Positions 54,384-63,880 of a stretch of 64,000 nt of DNA are shown here, piece by piece. A model generated the notes under the pieces. The model was not told the DNA's origin. It was given only the letters and a program-made list of their open reading frames with translations, and did no database searches. This DNA is from Pseudomonas oryzihabitans NBRC 102199. Lineage in GTDB: Bacteria > Pseudomonadota > Gammaproteobacteria > Pseudomonadales > Pseudomonadaceae. Numbering within the stretch: position 1 is the first letter of the stretch; each line of letters begins with the position of its first letter. The stretch covers positions 558,001 to 622,000 of the forward strand of contig NZ_BBIT01000005.1 of the NCBI RefSeq assembly GCF_000730625.1, written 5' to 3'. The translations under genes and the position numbers were made by a program.

Positions 54384-55556
54384 TCAGGTTAGAACAGGAG
54401 AGGAGTCGCCGGGAAAATCCCAGCTCGGCAGCAGCTGTGCCGGGGTGATGAGTGCCCGCAGGGATTCCATGCTGGTCTTTTTCTGCTGCGCCAGGAGCAG
54501 GGTGTCGATCAGCAGGTCCTGGGTCGCCTGCGGCAGGTCCGGATAGAGCGGCACGCAGAGGATGCGGTGACTCAGCTTGCGCGAGACCGGCTTGATCGCC
54601 TGGGGCTGCAGGTAATCCAGGGTTTCCAGCGACGGATAGAAGTAGCGGCGCGGATTGATGCCGACGGCGTTCAGCGCCTTCTTGGTATCCAGCAGACTCG
54701 GCTCGTCGCGCAGGGCCACCGGGAAGTAGCTGTAGTTCAGCTGGGTCCCGTAGGTGGGGCGCTGCAGGTCGAAGGCGCCCTGCAGGCTTCTTTCATAGTG
54801 CTGACCGATGACGGCGCGGCGGGCCAGGATGTCTTCCAGCTCGTCGAGGATGCACAGCCCCATGGCCGCGGAGACCTCGTTGAGCTTGGCGTTGATGCCG
54901 ACGCCCTCGATGCGCTCGGCATCGACGATGCCGAAGTTGATCATGCGGCGAACGCGCTCGGCGAGTTCGTCGTCCTCGGTGATGATCGCGCCGCCTTCGA
55001 TGGTGTGGAACAGCTTGGTGGCGTGGAAGCTGACGGTGGTGATGTCGCCCCACTGCAGTACCGACCGGCCTTCGAACAGGGTGCCGAAGGCATGGGCGCC
55101 GTCGTAGACGACCTTCAGGCCGTGGCGCTGGGCGACCTGCTGCAGGCCGCGGACGTCGCAGGGATTGCCGAACACGTGGGTGGCGACGATGGCCGAGGTG
55201 TCAGGCTCGATGGCGGCTTCGACGTTGGCCGGATCCAGGTTCCAGGTTTCCGGGTGGATGTCGGCGAACACCGGCCGGATCCCTTCCCAGTGCAGGGTGC
55301 TGGTGGTGGCGACAAAGCTGAACGGCGTGGTGATGGCACTGCCGGTCAGGCCCAGGGCGCGATAGGCAACCTGCAGGGCCAGGGTACCGTTGTTGACCAG
55401 GATGATGTTTCTGACGCCCAGGTAGTCGCGCAGGCGCTCTTCGAGCTGAGCGTGCAGAGGGCCTTGGTTGGTGATCCAGTTGTTGGCGTAGATCTTGTCG
55501 ATATACGCCTTGAAGCGTTCCTTATCGCCAAGGTAGGGCTTGGTCACATTGATCAT
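54384..55556 (-). CDS. DegT/DnrJ/EryC1 sugar aminotransferase (VioA-like)
   Basis: 390 residues from the ATG at 55556 (MINVTKPYLGDKERFKAYID). PLP enzyme with NNGTLALQVAYRALGL, VYDGAHAFGTLFEGRSVL and the Schiff-base lysine in SFHATKLFHTIEGGAIITED. The sequence closely follows the VioA group, which transaminates dTDP-4-keto-6-deoxyglucose to dTDP-4-amino-4,6-dideoxyglucose. The product would be an amino-deoxy sugar of the locus 2 polymer. The rmlA/rmlB genes needed to make the keto-sugar are not in the window and would be supplied from elsewhere. Confidence 0.88.
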   Translation of the reverse strand: MINVTKPYLGDKERFKAYIDKIYANNWITNQGPLHAQLEERLRDYLGVRNIILVNNGTLALQVAYRALGLTGSAITTPFSFVATTSTLHWEGIRPVFADIHPETWNLDPANVEAAIEPDTSAIVATHVFGNPCDVRGLQQVAQRHGLKVVYDGAHAFGTLFEGRSVLQWGDITTVSFHATKLFHTIEGGAIITEDDELAERVRRMINFGIVDAERIEGVGINAKLNEVSAAMGLCILDELEDILARRAVIGQHYERSLQGAFDLQRPTYGTQLNYSYFPVALRDEPSLLDTKKALNAVGINPRRYFYPSLETLDYLQPQAIKPVSRKLSHRILCVPLYPDLPQATQDLLIDTLLLAQQKKTSMESLRALITPAQLLPSWDFPGDSSPVLT

Positions 55557-55600
55557 GATCCGGTACCTGCTTATCGAGTCCTTGATACGTGTCGGTTCGG

Positions 55601-56980
55601 TCAAGCGTGCTCGGCGACCGGGCTGGCCGGTTGCCGGAAGGAGGCGCCGGGCTTGTCCAGGCGTTCCAGAACCGACTCCAGGGCCTCGCGACTGGCATCG
55701 TTGTGGAACTGCCAGACCCCGTAGATGCGTCCGGAAAAGGACGCTTCGCTTCCCAGGCGGGGATCCACCGCCAATCCCGAGCCCAGGCCGAACAGGTGCA
55801 GGCCCTTGAGGCGCTGGCCGTGCTGGTCCAGCGGACTGCCGGCGGCGTCGGAGTCCAGGCCGCCGCGCAGGGTGCGCAGGGTCAGCGGCCGGCCGTCCTG
55901 GCAGCGCAGCTCGGGCACTATGGGTTGGTAACCCATGCCCTGGACCAGCAGGGCGGCGCTGTCGAACAGCGTCTGGGCGCTGGCGAGCTGGTCGGCGCTG
56001 CCATCCAGCTGCAGCGTCCTGACCTTGACCGGGGTGCCGCCGATGCCCTGACCGGCAAGGACCTGGCGACCGATCTCGTGGGCGCGGTAGCGCAGTCCGC
56101 CGGAACGGTTGACCCGCTTGGAAATGGGGCAGATGTCCTGGATCGGGTCGAAGTCGTAGCCGGCGGCCAGGGCTTCGGCGGCGGTCTCGTAGAACAGCCG
56201 GATCGGCGAGCGATGGACCAGGGTCAGCTCGCGCAGACCATCGTGGTGCAGGGCGCTGGCCAGGTTGTCCAGGGCGGAAAAGGCACTGTGGGAGCCGCCG
56301 ACCACGCAGATCGGACCGCCATCCTTGAGGCGCGCCCGATAGCGCTGGCGCAGGGCCTCGGGTTGCAGGCGCAGCAGATTGTCGGAGCTGTCGATCGAGG
56401 CGCTCTGGGGCAGCTGCAGGCCCATGGCCTGGATGCTTTCCTCGAAGCTGTGGCGGGTCTGCTGGCCACCCAGGTTGAGGACCAGGCTGGAGGTGCGCAC
56501 GCGGCGGATGGCACCGGCCTGCTCCAGCCAGACGACATAGCTCGAGCCTTCGCAGGTCACTTCGGTGATGCGGGTCTGGCGCCAGGTGGGGATGCCGTAT
56601 TGGCGTTCGAGCCAGGGCAGGACCAGGCCGGCGGCCTGCTGGAAGAGCTGGCCGACGATGGGCAGCGCCGGCGCTTCCTGGGAATTCAGCTTGAGGTGGC
56701 GAAAGGTCGGCGAGGCCTGCAGCGGGGCCAGGATGGGCGCCAGCAGGGGATCGCGCAGGCAGTCCAGAAAGACGTCGCTGACCGAGTTGGCGATGATCTG
56801 ATAGTCACCCAGCTTGCCGGCGCCGAGTTCGGTCCCGGCATCGACGATGATGGTGCCGGCCTGGGCCAGTTGCTCCAGGGCGCCACGCTTGATGGCATTG
56901 AACAGGAATCCCAGGCCCGCCGGACCGGCGCCGCCAATTAGACATCCTAATGTCGATTCCGATAGATCATTCCTTGCCAT
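55601..56980 (-). CDS. FAD/NAD(P)-dependent oxidoreductase at the head of locus 2
   Basis: 459 residues. N-terminal FAD-binding motif GGAGPAGLGFLFNAI (about residues 16-30), second nucleotide motif CVVGGSHSAFSALDNL (about residue 225), and a C-terminal GLGSGLAVDPRLGSEASFSG segment. The arrangement resembles flavin monooxygenases of the ornithine/lysine hydroxylase type, but the substrate is unknown. Such an enzyme is rare at the head of a capsule operon. Its stop is 44 bases before the start of a sugar aminotransferase, so oxidation of the amino sugar or its substituent is a reasonable guess. Confidence 0.75.
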   Translation of the reverse strand: MARNDLSESTLGCLIGGAGPAGLGFLFNAIKRGALEQLAQAGTIIVDAGTELGAGKLGDYQIIANSVSDVFLDCLRDPLLAPILAPLQASPTFRHLKLNSQEAPALPIVGQLFQQAAGLVLPWLERQYGIPTWRQTRITEVTCEGSSYVVWLEQAGAIRRVRTSSLVLNLGGQQTRHSFEESIQAMGLQLPQSASIDSSDNLLRLQPEALRQRYRARLKDGGPICVVGGSHSAFSALDNLASALHHDGLRELTLVHRSPIRLFYETAAEALAAGYDFDPIQDICPISKRVNRSGGLRYRAHEIGRQVLAGQGIGGTPVKVRTLQLDGSADQLASAQTLFDSAALLVQGMGYQPIVPELRCQDGRPLTLRTLRGGLDSDAAGSPLDQHGQRLKGLHLFGLGSGLAVDPRLGSEASFSGRIYGVWQFHNDASREALESVLERLDKPGASFRQPASPVAEHA

Positions 56981-57417
56981 CGGGGCATCCTCTCTGTGCG
57001 CAATCAGGGCGCAATTAACGTGGTAGAAACTGGCTTTCGCAGTGCCCGGCAGTCAGCAAGAAATTCAAGAGATCGTTTTAATCTTTATTGATTGAGTGAC
57101 CGTCTGATGAACGTCGGTCAGTACCGGTGCCAGCCATTGCCGGTAATTAATTCGAAAGTATCGGCGCCGGGTGTACAGCAACTTGCTCACGGCCATCTGC
57201 CGAAGACTTTGCGATCTTTACCCGCTGATTCCGGCCACACCGCGTGCCGCCTTAAGGGTGCTGAAGTTCGTTTGGCTGGGCAGCCACTCGCCCGCCTGTT
57301 GCAGGCAAGACTGAAGTGGCATGAGCGAAAAGAGTTAAGTCCAGTTCAGGTGACATCCATGTAGTCCTGCAGGTGCTCGCTGGCACGGTGATCGTCCCCT
57401 GCTGTCCAGTGCCTGGG

Positions 57418-57439
57418 CATGGCTACCGCACAGGTTTGC
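57418..57439 (-). promoter_or_regulatory. ops-like direct repeat, copy proximal to the operon
   Basis: The minus strand carries CCTGTGCGGTAGCCATG inside a 22-base unit that recurs 55 bases upstream with one mismatch. The core GCGGTAGC equals the central part of the RfaH ops element (GGCGGTAGCGT). It lies 438 bases before the first gene of locus 2. Confidence 0.55.
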
Positions 57440-57472
57440 CGTGTCTTGGGTGGTAACCGGTCCGGTCGGGAC

Positions 57473-57494
57473 ATGGCTACCGCACGGGTTTGCA
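57473..57494 (-). promoter_or_regulatory. ops-like direct repeat, distal copy
   Basis: Second copy of the 22-base unit, with CCCGTGCGGTAGCCATG on the minus strand. Conservation of the whole unit, not only the 8-base core, argues for a selected signal. Confidence 0.55.
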
Positions 57495-57669
57495 CCTGGA
57501 CGGGATGAGCAGAGGGTTATTTACCGATATCAAGACCTGACAACGCAGAAAACAGGAACTTGAAAAGCCATCGGCGAGACGCAGAGGAGGGGGAGGTAAT
57601 GCTGTCTTCCCTGACCTGTACGGCAGCAGGTTCAGCGCGCAATCCCAGCGCTACTTCGAACCTGGGGCA

Positions 57670-57698
57670 ATGATTGTCAAAAGGGTTTGGACTGTCAA
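57670..57698 (-). promoter_or_regulatory. Candidate promoter of locus 2
   Basis: Minus-strand TTGACA (57698-57693) and AATCAT (57675-57670) are spaced by 17 bases. It would start transcription near 57663, placing both ops-like repeats inside the transcribed leader. A second TTGACA (57680-57675) has no good -10. Confidence 0.45.
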
Positions 57699-57970
57699 CG
57701 CGAGGTCCGAACGGCAAATCCGGCCAGCGAGACGGCTATCAATGCCGTTGATCCGGGTGAATCGGCGGCCAAATGAGGTGTGCTTGGCAAAAAAACGGCC
57801 GAGGCCGAAGCTTTTGGTGAAGGGAGTCGCAAAGCCTCTGCTAGGCAAGGCAATAAATGTGACGAATATTTTGGCGATTAGTTAACAGAACCCAGGGGTC
57901 TAGTAGACGGCTGGCGAGCGGAAATAAATCAGCTTTTCGCTATTTAGTATTGCTAATGTTTTCCGCTGGC

Positions 57971-58663
57971 TTACCAGCCTGCCAGGACGGCGGGAAGCTC
58001 GCTCAAGCTGCGGACCTCCGCATCCGGTTGGCCAGGCCCCTGCCAGGGATGCTGCAGGGGATTGAACCAGACGGCGCGAATGCCCGCGCGCTGGGCGCCC
58101 TGGACGTCATCCACGGGGTTATCGCCCACGTGCACGGTGGCTTCGGCGGGAATGCCGGTGAGGCGCAGCGCTTCGCGAAAGGGCGTGGGATCGGGTTTGC
58201 CGACGCCCAGCTGCTCGGCATTCAGGGCGAAGCGGAAATAGTCGGCCAGGCCGATGGTCTGGACGTCCGCATTGCCATTGGTCAGCACCCCCAGGGTGTA
58301 GCGATCGGCCAGTTGCTCCAGGGTGGGATGGACGTCGTCGAACAGGGTGACCTGCTGGCGGGCGGCCAGATAGACCGCGAAGCCGGCTTCGGCCAGCTGC
58401 GCCGCCTCGGGTTCGCCGTAGCCGGCATCGAGCAGCGCCTGATGGATCACCCGGCGGCGCAGCTCGCTGACGCGGTGCTTGAGACCGGCGTCCTCTTGCA
58501 GCAGGCGATCGCGAATCGCCCAGAGGTGCTCGACCGGCACGCTGCCCAGCCGCGGCGCGGAGGCGGCGAACCAGTCACGCAGCAGGGCTTCGGCGGAGTG
58601 GATGACCGGGGCGATTTCCCAGAGGGTGTCGTCGAGGTCGAAGGTCACGAGGCGAATCGTCAT
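57971..58663 (-). CDS. HAD-superfamily hydrolase (PA5281-like)
   Basis: 230-residue haloacid-dehalogenase hydrolase. Motif [11 protein letters not shown] (nucleophile Asp at residue 9), motif II VLTNGN (about 129), motif [13 protein letters not shown] and [17 protein letters not shown]. Likely a small-molecule phosphatase; substrate unknown. Its start overlaps the xerC end by 4 bp. Confidence 0.9.
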   Translation of the reverse strand: MTIRLVTFDLDDTLWEIAPVIHSAEALLRDWFAASAPRLGSVPVEHLWAIRDRLLQEDAGLKHRVSELRRRVIHQALLDAGYGEPEAAQLAEAGFAVYLAARQQVTLFDDVHPTLEQLADRYTLGVLTNGNADVQTIGLADYFRFALNAEQLGVGKPDPTPFREALRLTGIPAEATVHVGDNPVDDVQGAQRAGIRAVWFNPLQHPWQGPGQPDAEVRSLSELPAVLAGW

Positions 58664-59553
58664 CGGCTGGCCTTGCGCTTGGCGCGGGGGTGCGCCTTGT
58701 CATAGACCTCGGCGAGCTGGCCGAAGTCCAGGTGGGTGTAGATCTGGGTGGTGGCGATGTCGGCGTGGCCGAGCAGCTCCTGGACCGCGCGCAGATCGCC
58801 GGAGGCACTGAGCATGTGGCTGGCGAAGCTGTGCCTGAGCATGTGCGGATGCAGGTGCTGGCCCAGCTCGCGCACGCCGGCCTCGCGCACCCGCAGCTGC
58901 ACCGCGCGGGGCGTCAGGCGCAGACCGCGCTGGCCGATGAACAGGGCGTCGTCACGCGGTGCGGCCTGGAGCCGGACCTTGAGCCAGGTCTCCAGGGCGT
59001 CGCGGGCCTTGCTGCCGATGGGCAGCACCCGCTCCTTGTTGCCCTTGCCGCGTACCTGGACCAGGCCCTGGGCCAGGTCCACATCCGCCAGGTCCAGCCC
59101 CACCAGCTCGGACAGCCGCAGCCCGGAGCTGTAGAACAGCTCCAGCAGGGCCTGGTCGCGCAGGGCGAAGAAGTCGTCCTCCACGGCGCCGTCGAGCAGC
59201 TGCATGGAGCGGTCGACATCGAGCACCTTGGGCAGGGCCTTCTGCGCCTTGGGCGGCGAGAGGCCGTGGGCCGGGTCCTGGCTGCAGTGGCCTTCGCGGA
59301 TCAGATAGAGATAGAAGCCGCGGCAGGCCGACAGCAGCCTCGCCAGGCTGCGACTGGAGGCGCCGGCCCGGTGCAGCTGGGCGATCAGGGCGCGCAGGCG
59401 CCGACTGTCCAGGCCGCCCCAGTCGCTCAGGCCTTCGGCTTCGGCGAAGCTCAGCAGCTTGCGCAGGTCGCGCCGGTAGCCGTCGAGGGTGTGGGGCGAA
59501 ACCTGGCGTTCCAGGCGCAGATGATCGAGATAGGCATCGAGCTGGACCTGCAT
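58660..59553 (-). CDS. xerC: Tyrosine recombinase XerC
   Basis: 297 residues. SAM-like N-terminal core-binding domain ([20 protein letters not shown]) and the catalytic domain with the Arg ([13 protein letters not shown]), [12 protein letters not shown] (His-x-x-Arg), [16 protein letters not shown] (His and nucleophile Tyr). With XerD it resolves chromosome dimers at dif. Its place after the DUF484 gene is the standard Pseudomonas arrangement. Confidence 0.96.
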   Translation of the reverse strand: MQVQLDAYLDHLRLERQVSPHTLDGYRRDLRKLLSFAEAEGLSDWGGLDSRRLRALIAQLHRAGASSRSLARLLSACRGFYLYLIREGHCSQDPAHGLSPPKAQKALPKVLDVDRSMQLLDGAVEDDFFALRDQALLELFYSSGLRLSELVGLDLADVDLAQGLVQVRGKGNKERVLPIGSKARDALETWLKVRLQAAPRDDALFIGQRGLRLTPRAVQLRVREAGVRELGQHLHPHMLRHSFASHMLSASGDLRAVQELLGHADIATTQIYTHLDFGQLAEVYDKAHPRAKRKASR

Positions 59554-59568
59554 GCTCCGCTCCCGGGC

Positions 59569-60255
59569 TCAGCGCACCGTACGCAAGGGGACGGGAAAGC
59601 GCGGCAGGACCCGCGCCAGGACTTCCGCCACATGGCTGAGGAACAGGGTGCCCAGGCTGCTGCGATAGTGCTGGGGATCGGGGCTGCCGATCGCCAGGAC
59701 GCCATGCAGGCCCTGGTGGGAGAGGGCGGCGACGGCGGCGGAGCCGACCTCTTCCTTGGCCGAGTCACCGAACAGGAAGGCCAGTTCGTGGGCGCGCAGG
59801 ACGCCGCTGGTGGTCTTCTCGCCGCCCAGCAGGCCACCGATCACCTTTTGCGCCTCGGCGGGGGTGACACTGCGGCCGACCGGCAGGGGATGCTCGTGGA
59901 ACAGGATGAGGCCGACGTAGGGCACCTTGAATTCATGGCGGAGGCTGTCTTCGACGGTGCCTATCACCTCTTCGAGGCTGTTGGCGTCGAGCAGGCCGAT
60001 GATCAGCCGGCGGGTCTTGTCGAACAGCCGGTCGTTGTCCCGCGCCACGTCCATCAGGTGGGTCAGGCGATGGCGCATCTCGCCGTTGCGATCGCGCAAG
60101 AGACCGAGTTGCCGCTCGACCAGGGAGATGGCGGTACCCCGCTGATGGGGCACGCGCATCTCCGCCAGCAGCTCTTCGCGATCGGCGAAGAAGTGCGGAT
60201 GGTCCAGTAGCCAGTCGGCGACCTGGTCCGCGGTCAGTTCGGGGGTGTCGCTCAT
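59569..60255 (-). CDS. DUF484 (GAF-like) protein
   Basis: 228 residues from the ATG at 60255 ([20 protein letters not shown]), which overlaps the dapF stop by 4 bp. Conserved DUF484 pattern: [20 protein letters not shown], then [20 protein letters not shown], followed by a GAF-like domain. Long-standing neighbour of xerC in gammaproteobacteria; function undefined. Confidence 0.92.
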   Translation of the reverse strand: MSDTPELTADQVADWLLDHPHFFADREELLAEMRVPHQRGTAISLVERQLGLLRDRNGEMRHRLTHLMDVARDNDRLFDKTRRLIIGLLDANSLEEVIGTVEDSLRHEFKVPYVGLILFHEHPLPVGRSVTPAEAQKVIGGLLGGEKTTSGVLRAHELAFLFGDSAKEEVGSAAVAALSHQGLHGVLAIGSPDPQHYRSSLGTLFLSHVAEVLARVLPRFPVPLRTVR

Positions 60256-61082
60256 ACTCTTACCTGGCCTTCGTAGACACGGGTGGCCGGACCGGTCATG
60301 AGCACCGATTGACCGACGCCGTCCCACTCGATGTTGAGCAGGCCGCCCGGCAATTCGATGCTCACCGGCGATTTCAGCCAGCCCTGGCGGATACCGGCTA
60401 CCGCGGCGGCGCAGGCACCGGTGCCGCAGGCGCGGGTTTCGCCGACACCGCGTTCCCAGACCCGCAGGCGGGCGCGCTGGGCGTCGATGACCTGCAGGAA
60501 GCCGATATTGGCCTTTTGCGGAAAGCGCGGATGGCATTCCAGCTTGGGCCCGAGGGTCAGTACCGGCGCCTGGTCGACGTCGGCGACGCGCAGCACGCCA
60601 TGGGGATTGCCCATGGAGACCACCGCCAGCTCGACCGTCTCGCCCTCGACCTGGACGGCATGACTCAGGGTCTCCGTCTCGGCGATGAAGGGGATCTCGG
60701 CCGCCTGCAGGCGTGGTGCGCCCATGTCGACGCGGACCTGACCGTCGCCCTTGAGCAGCAGCTCGATGATGCCGCCCTTGGTCTCGACGCGGATCTGCTT
60801 CTTGACCGTCAGGCGCTTGTCGAAGACGAAGCGGGCGAAGCAGCGGGCACCGTTGCCGCACTGTTCGACCTCGGAGCCATCGGCGTTGAAGATACGATAG
60901 CGAAAGTCCACGTCCGGGGTGCTGGGGGTCTCGACGATCAGCAGCTGATCGAAGCCGATGCCGGTCTTGCGGTCACCCCACAGACGGACGTGCTTGGGCT
61001 GGATGTGCGCGTGCTGGCTGATCAGGTCGAGGACCATGAAATCGTTGCCCAGACCGTGCATCTTGGTGAAGCGCAGTTGCAT
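60252..61082 (-). CDS. dapF: Diaminopimelate epimerase
   Basis: 276 residues from the ATG at 61082 ([20 protein letters not shown]). Two catalytic cysteines: [13 protein letters not shown] (about residue 73) and [13 protein letters not shown] (about residue 217). Converts LL- to meso-diaminopimelate for lysine and peptidoglycan. Starts 10 bp after lysA. Confidence 0.97.
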   Translation of the reverse strand: MQLRFTKMHGLGNDFMVLDLISQHAHIQPKHVRLWGDRKTGIGFDQLLIVETPSTPDVDFRYRIFNADGSEVEQCGNGARCFARFVFDKRLTVKKQIRVETKGGIIELLLKGDGQVRVDMGAPRLQAAEIPFIAETETLSHAVQVEGETVELAVVSMGNPHGVLRVADVDQAPVLTLGPKLECHPRFPQKANIGFLQVIDAQRARLRVWERGVGETRACGTGACAAAVAGIRQGWLKSPVSIELPGGLLNIEWDGVGQSVLMTGPATRVYEGQVRV

Positions 61083-61092
61083 GGAACTCCCC

Positions 61093-62340
61093 TCAGGCCG
61101 GCAGCCGGCTCTCGCCCGCGAAGAGTTCTTCCAGCGTCTCGCGCCGACGGACCAGGTGCGCCTGGTCGCCATCCACCATCACCTCGGCCGCACGGCCACG
61201 GGTGTTGTAGTTGGAACTCATGGTGAAGCCATAGGCCCCGGCGGAGCGGATGGCCAGCAGATCGCCTTCGGCCAGCACCAGCTCGCGGTCCTTGGCGAGG
61301 AAGTCGCCGGTCTCGCAGATGGGGCCGACCAGGTCGTAGCGGCGGGCATCGCCCTGGCGCGCGGTCACCGGCTCCACCGCCATCCAGGCCTGGTACAGCG
61401 CCGGACGGATCAGGTCGTTCATCGCCGCATCGACGATGGCGAAGTCCTTGTGGGCGGTGTGCTTGAGGTATTCCACGCGGGTCAGCAGGACACCGGCGTT
61501 GGCCACGATGAAGCGGCCGGGTTCGAACACCAGGGTCAGGTTGCGCCCGGCGATGCGCTCGCGGATGGCCTGGATGTAGTCGCCGGCCAGCGGCGGCTGC
61601 TCGTCGCGATAGCGCACGCCCAGGCCGCCACCGAGGTCCAGGTGGCGCAGGACGATACCGCGCTCGGCGAGGCGGTCGATCAGCGCCAGCAGGCGGTCGA
61701 GGGCGTCGAGGAAGGGCGGCAGGGTGGTGAGCTGGGAGCCGATGTGGCAATCCACCCCGAGGATGTCCAGGTTGGGCAGTTCCGCGGCGCGGGCGTAGAC
61801 CGCCTCGGCGTCGGCGATGTCGATGCCGAACTTGTTTTCCTTGAGGCCGGTGGAGATGTAGGGGTGGGTCCCGGCGTCGACGTCGGGATTGACCCGCAGC
61901 GAGATCGGCGCGACCACACCCAGCTCCGCGGCCACCTGCTGCAGCCGTTCCAGCTCGTCGGTGGATTCGACGTTGAAGCAGTGCACGCCCACTTCCAGGG
62001 CGCGGCGCATGTCGTCGCGGGTCTTGCCGACCCCGGAGAACACCACCCGGTGCGGATCGCCACCGGCGGCCAGGACACGCTCCAGCTCGCCGCGGGAAAC
62101 GATGTCGAAGCCGGCGCCGAGGCGGGCCAGGACGTTGAGCACGCCGAGGTTGGAGTTGGCCTTGACGGCAAAGCAGACCAGGTGCGGCAGACCGGCCAGC
62201 GCATCGGTATAGGCGCGGTACTGGCCCTCGATGTGCGCTCGCGAGTAGACGTAGGCGGGGGTACCGAATTCCTGCGCCACGGCGCTCAGGGCTACCCCTT
62301 CCGCATGCAGTTCACCTGCACGGACAGCGAAGACTTCCAT
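61093..62340 (-). CDS. lysA: Diaminopimelate decarboxylase
   Basis: 415-residue PLP enzyme, final step of lysine synthesis. Fold-type III decarboxylase motifs: [15 protein letters not shown] (PLP lysine about residue 60), [23 protein letters not shown] and [14 protein letters not shown] with the catalytic Cys. Starts 9 bp after the lptM stop codon region and is co-transcribed with dapF. Confidence 0.97.
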   Translation of the reverse strand: MEVFAVRAGELHAEGVALSAVAQEFGTPAYVYSRAHIEGQYRAYTDALAGLPHLVCFAVKANSNLGVLNVLARLGAGFDIVSRGELERVLAAGGDPHRVVFSGVGKTRDDMRRALEVGVHCFNVESTDELERLQQVAAELGVVAPISLRVNPDVDAGTHPYISTGLKENKFGIDIADAEAVYARAAELPNLDILGVDCHIGSQLTTLPPFLDALDRLLALIDRLAERGIVLRHLDLGGGLGVRYRDEQPPLAGDYIQAIRERIAGRNLTLVFEPGRFIVANAGVLLTRVEYLKHTAHKDFAIVDAAMNDLIRPALYQAWMAVEPVTARQGDARRYDLVGPICETGDFLAKDRELVLAEGDLLAIRSAGAYGFTMSSNYNTRGRAAEVMVDGDQAHLVRRRETLEELFAGESRLPA

Positions 62341-62349
62341 GGTGGCTCC

Positions 62350-62475
62350 TTAGAACACGTCGTGGCGGTGTTCTTTGGCGGCTTTCTGGTCGTCGGGCAG
62401 GTACAGCGGGCCTTTCTGACCGCAGCCGGCCAGCAGGCAGGCGCAGGCGATGAAGAGAAGAGACAGGCGCTTCAT
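62350..62475 (-). CDS. lptM: LptM (LppL/YifL) lipoprotein
   Basis: 41-residue lipoprotein: [20 protein letters not shown] with lipobox LAGC (Cys at residue 18), then KGPLYLPDD and a short polar tail ending HRHDVF. This gene precedes lysA in many gammaproteobacteria. LptM assists maturation of the LptD lipopolysaccharide translocon. Too short for standard gene finding but the lipobox, tail and position are decisive. Confidence 0.93.
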   Translation of the reverse strand: MKRLSLLFIACACLLAGCGQKGPLYLPDDQKAAKEHRHDVF

Positions 62476-62510
62476 GACGCTAAACCTTTATTCAGGCGAA
62501 TATTGCCCGG

Positions 62511-62539
62511 AGTATAACGGGGTTGAACGACTCTTTGAC
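62511..62539 (-). promoter_or_regulatory. Promoter of the lptM-lysA-dapF operon
   Basis: Minus-strand TATACT (62516-62511) is a good -10 box; a weak -35 (GTCAAA, 62539-62534) lies 17 bases upstream. The -10 ends 36 bases before the lptM start. Confidence 0.5.
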
Positions 62540-62644
62540 ACGCCCGGATGGCTGAAGCGCAGCTGCCGGCCGCCGTCGCGACTGGACGTCATCTGGGCGG
62601 CCCGCTACCGTGCGGCGATTCTTTCCCTTCTTTCGAGGATCGTC

Positions 62645-62974
62645 ATGAGCCGGCTCAGCGAAGCGCAATTCCATCACCTCGTCGACCAGACCCAGCGTCA
62701 GGTCGAGGACGCCTATGACGACAGCGGTCTGGACCTCGATCTGGAAAATGCCGGTGGCGTGCTGACGATCAAGTTCGACAACGGCAGCCAGGTCATTCTC
62801 AGCCGCCAGCCCCCGCTGGTGCAGCTCTGGGTGGCGGCGCGCTCGGGTGGCTATCACTTCGACTGGGATGGCCAGAACTGGATCTGCGACACCTCGTCCG
62901 AAACCCTCGGCGCGCTGCTGGTGCGGGTGACCCTGGAGCAGACCGGCGAGAGCGTGGCCCTGCCGGGGCTGTAA
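62645..62974 (+). CDS. cyaY: Frataxin-like iron donor CyaY
   Basis: 109 residues from the ATG at 62645 (MSRLSEAQFHHLVDQTQRQV). The acidic ridge EDAYDDSGLDLDLEN and the strand segments GGVLTIKFDNGSQVILSRQP match CyaY. It binds iron and tunes Fe-S cluster assembly. Divergent from lptM as in other pseudomonads. The open frame extends to 62450 but MSRLSE is the conserved start. Confidence 0.95.
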   Translation: MSRLSEAQFHHLVDQTQRQVEDAYDDSGLDLDLENAGGVLTIKFDNGSQVILSRQPPLVQLWVAARSGGYHFDWDGQNWICDTSSETLGALLVRVTLEQTGESVALPGL

Positions 62975-63031
62975 CGACCTGCGGTCGGTGCGGCTTGACC
63001 GCTGCCGAGACCCCTGTGCTAGCGTGACCTG

Positions 63032-63060
63032 ACGGCGCCTTTCGAGCGCCGTTTTCTTTT
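63032..63060 (+). terminator. Intrinsic terminator after cyaY
   Basis: ACGGCGC (63032-63038) and GCGCCGT (63046-63052) form a 7-bp stem with a 7-base loop, followed by TTTCTTTT. Located 57 bases after the cyaY stop. Confidence 0.85.
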
Positions 63061-63166
63061 GCCGCCTCAGGCGGCTTCCCGCTGGGCGCCCGCCGCCCGT
63101 CATCCCCGGTGGTCCGGCCGCCTCCCGCGGCGGGGATCGCACCGTCTCGTCCTCCAGGAGTCCGCC

Positions 63167-63550
63167 ATGCGCCACGCATCGCCCATTACCGTTTCCGCCG
63201 TCGACCTGCCCCGTCTCGAACGCCTGCTCGATGCCCTGCCCGAATTCGGCCCCGTGGCCGAGGCCCTGGACGAGGAACTGGCCCAGGCCCGGGTGGTGGC
63301 GCCCGACGAGATCGGCGCGGTGGTGACCATGAATTCGCGCGTACGCTGCCGCGAGACCGATACCGGCAAGGAGTACCAGGTGGTGCTGGTCTATCCGGAG
63401 GACGCCGGTGGCGAGGGACGGGTCTCGGTGCTGGCGCCGGCCGGCAGCGCGCTGCTCGGAGCCACGCCCGGCGAGCACCTGAGCTGGCCGGTGCCGGGTG
63501 GCAAGGAGCAGCAGGTGGAGCTGCTGGCGCTGGAGCCGGCCGAGGCCTAG
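63167..63550 (+). CDS. rnk: Nucleoside diphosphate kinase regulator
   Basis: 127 residues from the ATG at 63167 after CCAGGAG. Rnk family: a coiled-coil N-terminal part and the GreA/GreB-like C-terminal domain (LVYPEDAGGEGRVSVLAPAG, SALLGATPGEHLSWPVPGG). It associates with RNA polymerase and influences ndk expression and alginate in P. aeruginosa. Overlaps the next gene's 3' end by 4 bp in the opposite strand. Confidence 0.93.
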   Translation: MRHASPITVSAVDLPRLERLLDALPEFGPVAEALDEELAQARVVAPDEIGAVVTMNSRVRCRETDTGKEYQVVLVYPEDAGGEGRVSVLAPAGSALLGATPGEHLSWPVPGGKEQQVELLALEPAEA

Positions 63551-63825
63551 TCGTCCGCGACCTCGGGCAGGTCCGGCAGGGCTCGCAACAGGCGCTCGTA
63601 GTGGGCGCCGTCGAAGGGGCGGTCGGCGTCGAGCATGGCGGCGATCTCGCAGGACAGCGCCTGGGCCATCAGCAGCACCGCTTCCTCGCGGTCATAGCCG
63701 ACCAGGGTCAGCTGGTTGAGTACCGCCTGCACATAGCTCGGCTCGCCGGCGGCAAGCTGATTCTCCACCGCTTCGATTAGATGCGAGGAGACAAAGGATT
63801 CTTCGTCATCGGCGTGGTCAATCAT
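63547..63825 (-). CDS. Unrecognised acidic protein beside rnk
   Basis: 92 residues from the ATG at 63825 (MIDHADDEESFVSSHLIEAV); the frame continues to 63888 without support. Acidic and helical, with no signal or membrane segment. Not recognised. It ends overlapping rnk tail-to-tail. Confidence 0.65.
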   Translation of the reverse strand: MIDHADDEESFVSSHLIEAVENQLAAGEPSYVQAVLNQLTLVGYDREEAVLLMAQALSCEIAAMLDADRPFDGAHYERLLRALPDLPEVADD

Positions 63826-63880
63826 GTCTGGATACCTTTTGTTACAGTGCGACCCCTGATGCCGGCCTGGAGTCTTCTCG

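Larger units (their letters stand above)
56981..57970 (-). promoter_or_regulatory. Long leader of exopolysaccharide locus 2
   Basis: About 990 bases without a supportable gene; the open frames here (for instance 57092-57364) lack ribosome sites and protein-like composition. On the minus strand it contains two TTGACA boxes, a GC-hairpin with seven T residues (57789-57812, weak loop), and a direct repeat carrying ops-like cores. Such a leader suits an RfaH-type antitermination system. Confidence 0.6.

Noticed and set aside
57092-57364. 90-residue plus-strand frame in the locus 2 leader
   Set aside because: No ribosome site, no recognisable features, and it lies in the leader opposite the operon direction.
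57789-57812. Minus-strand CGGCCTCGGCCG followed by seven T residues as a terminator
   Set aside because: The loop would be only two bases, too small for a stable terminator, and it lies upstream of the candidate promoter.
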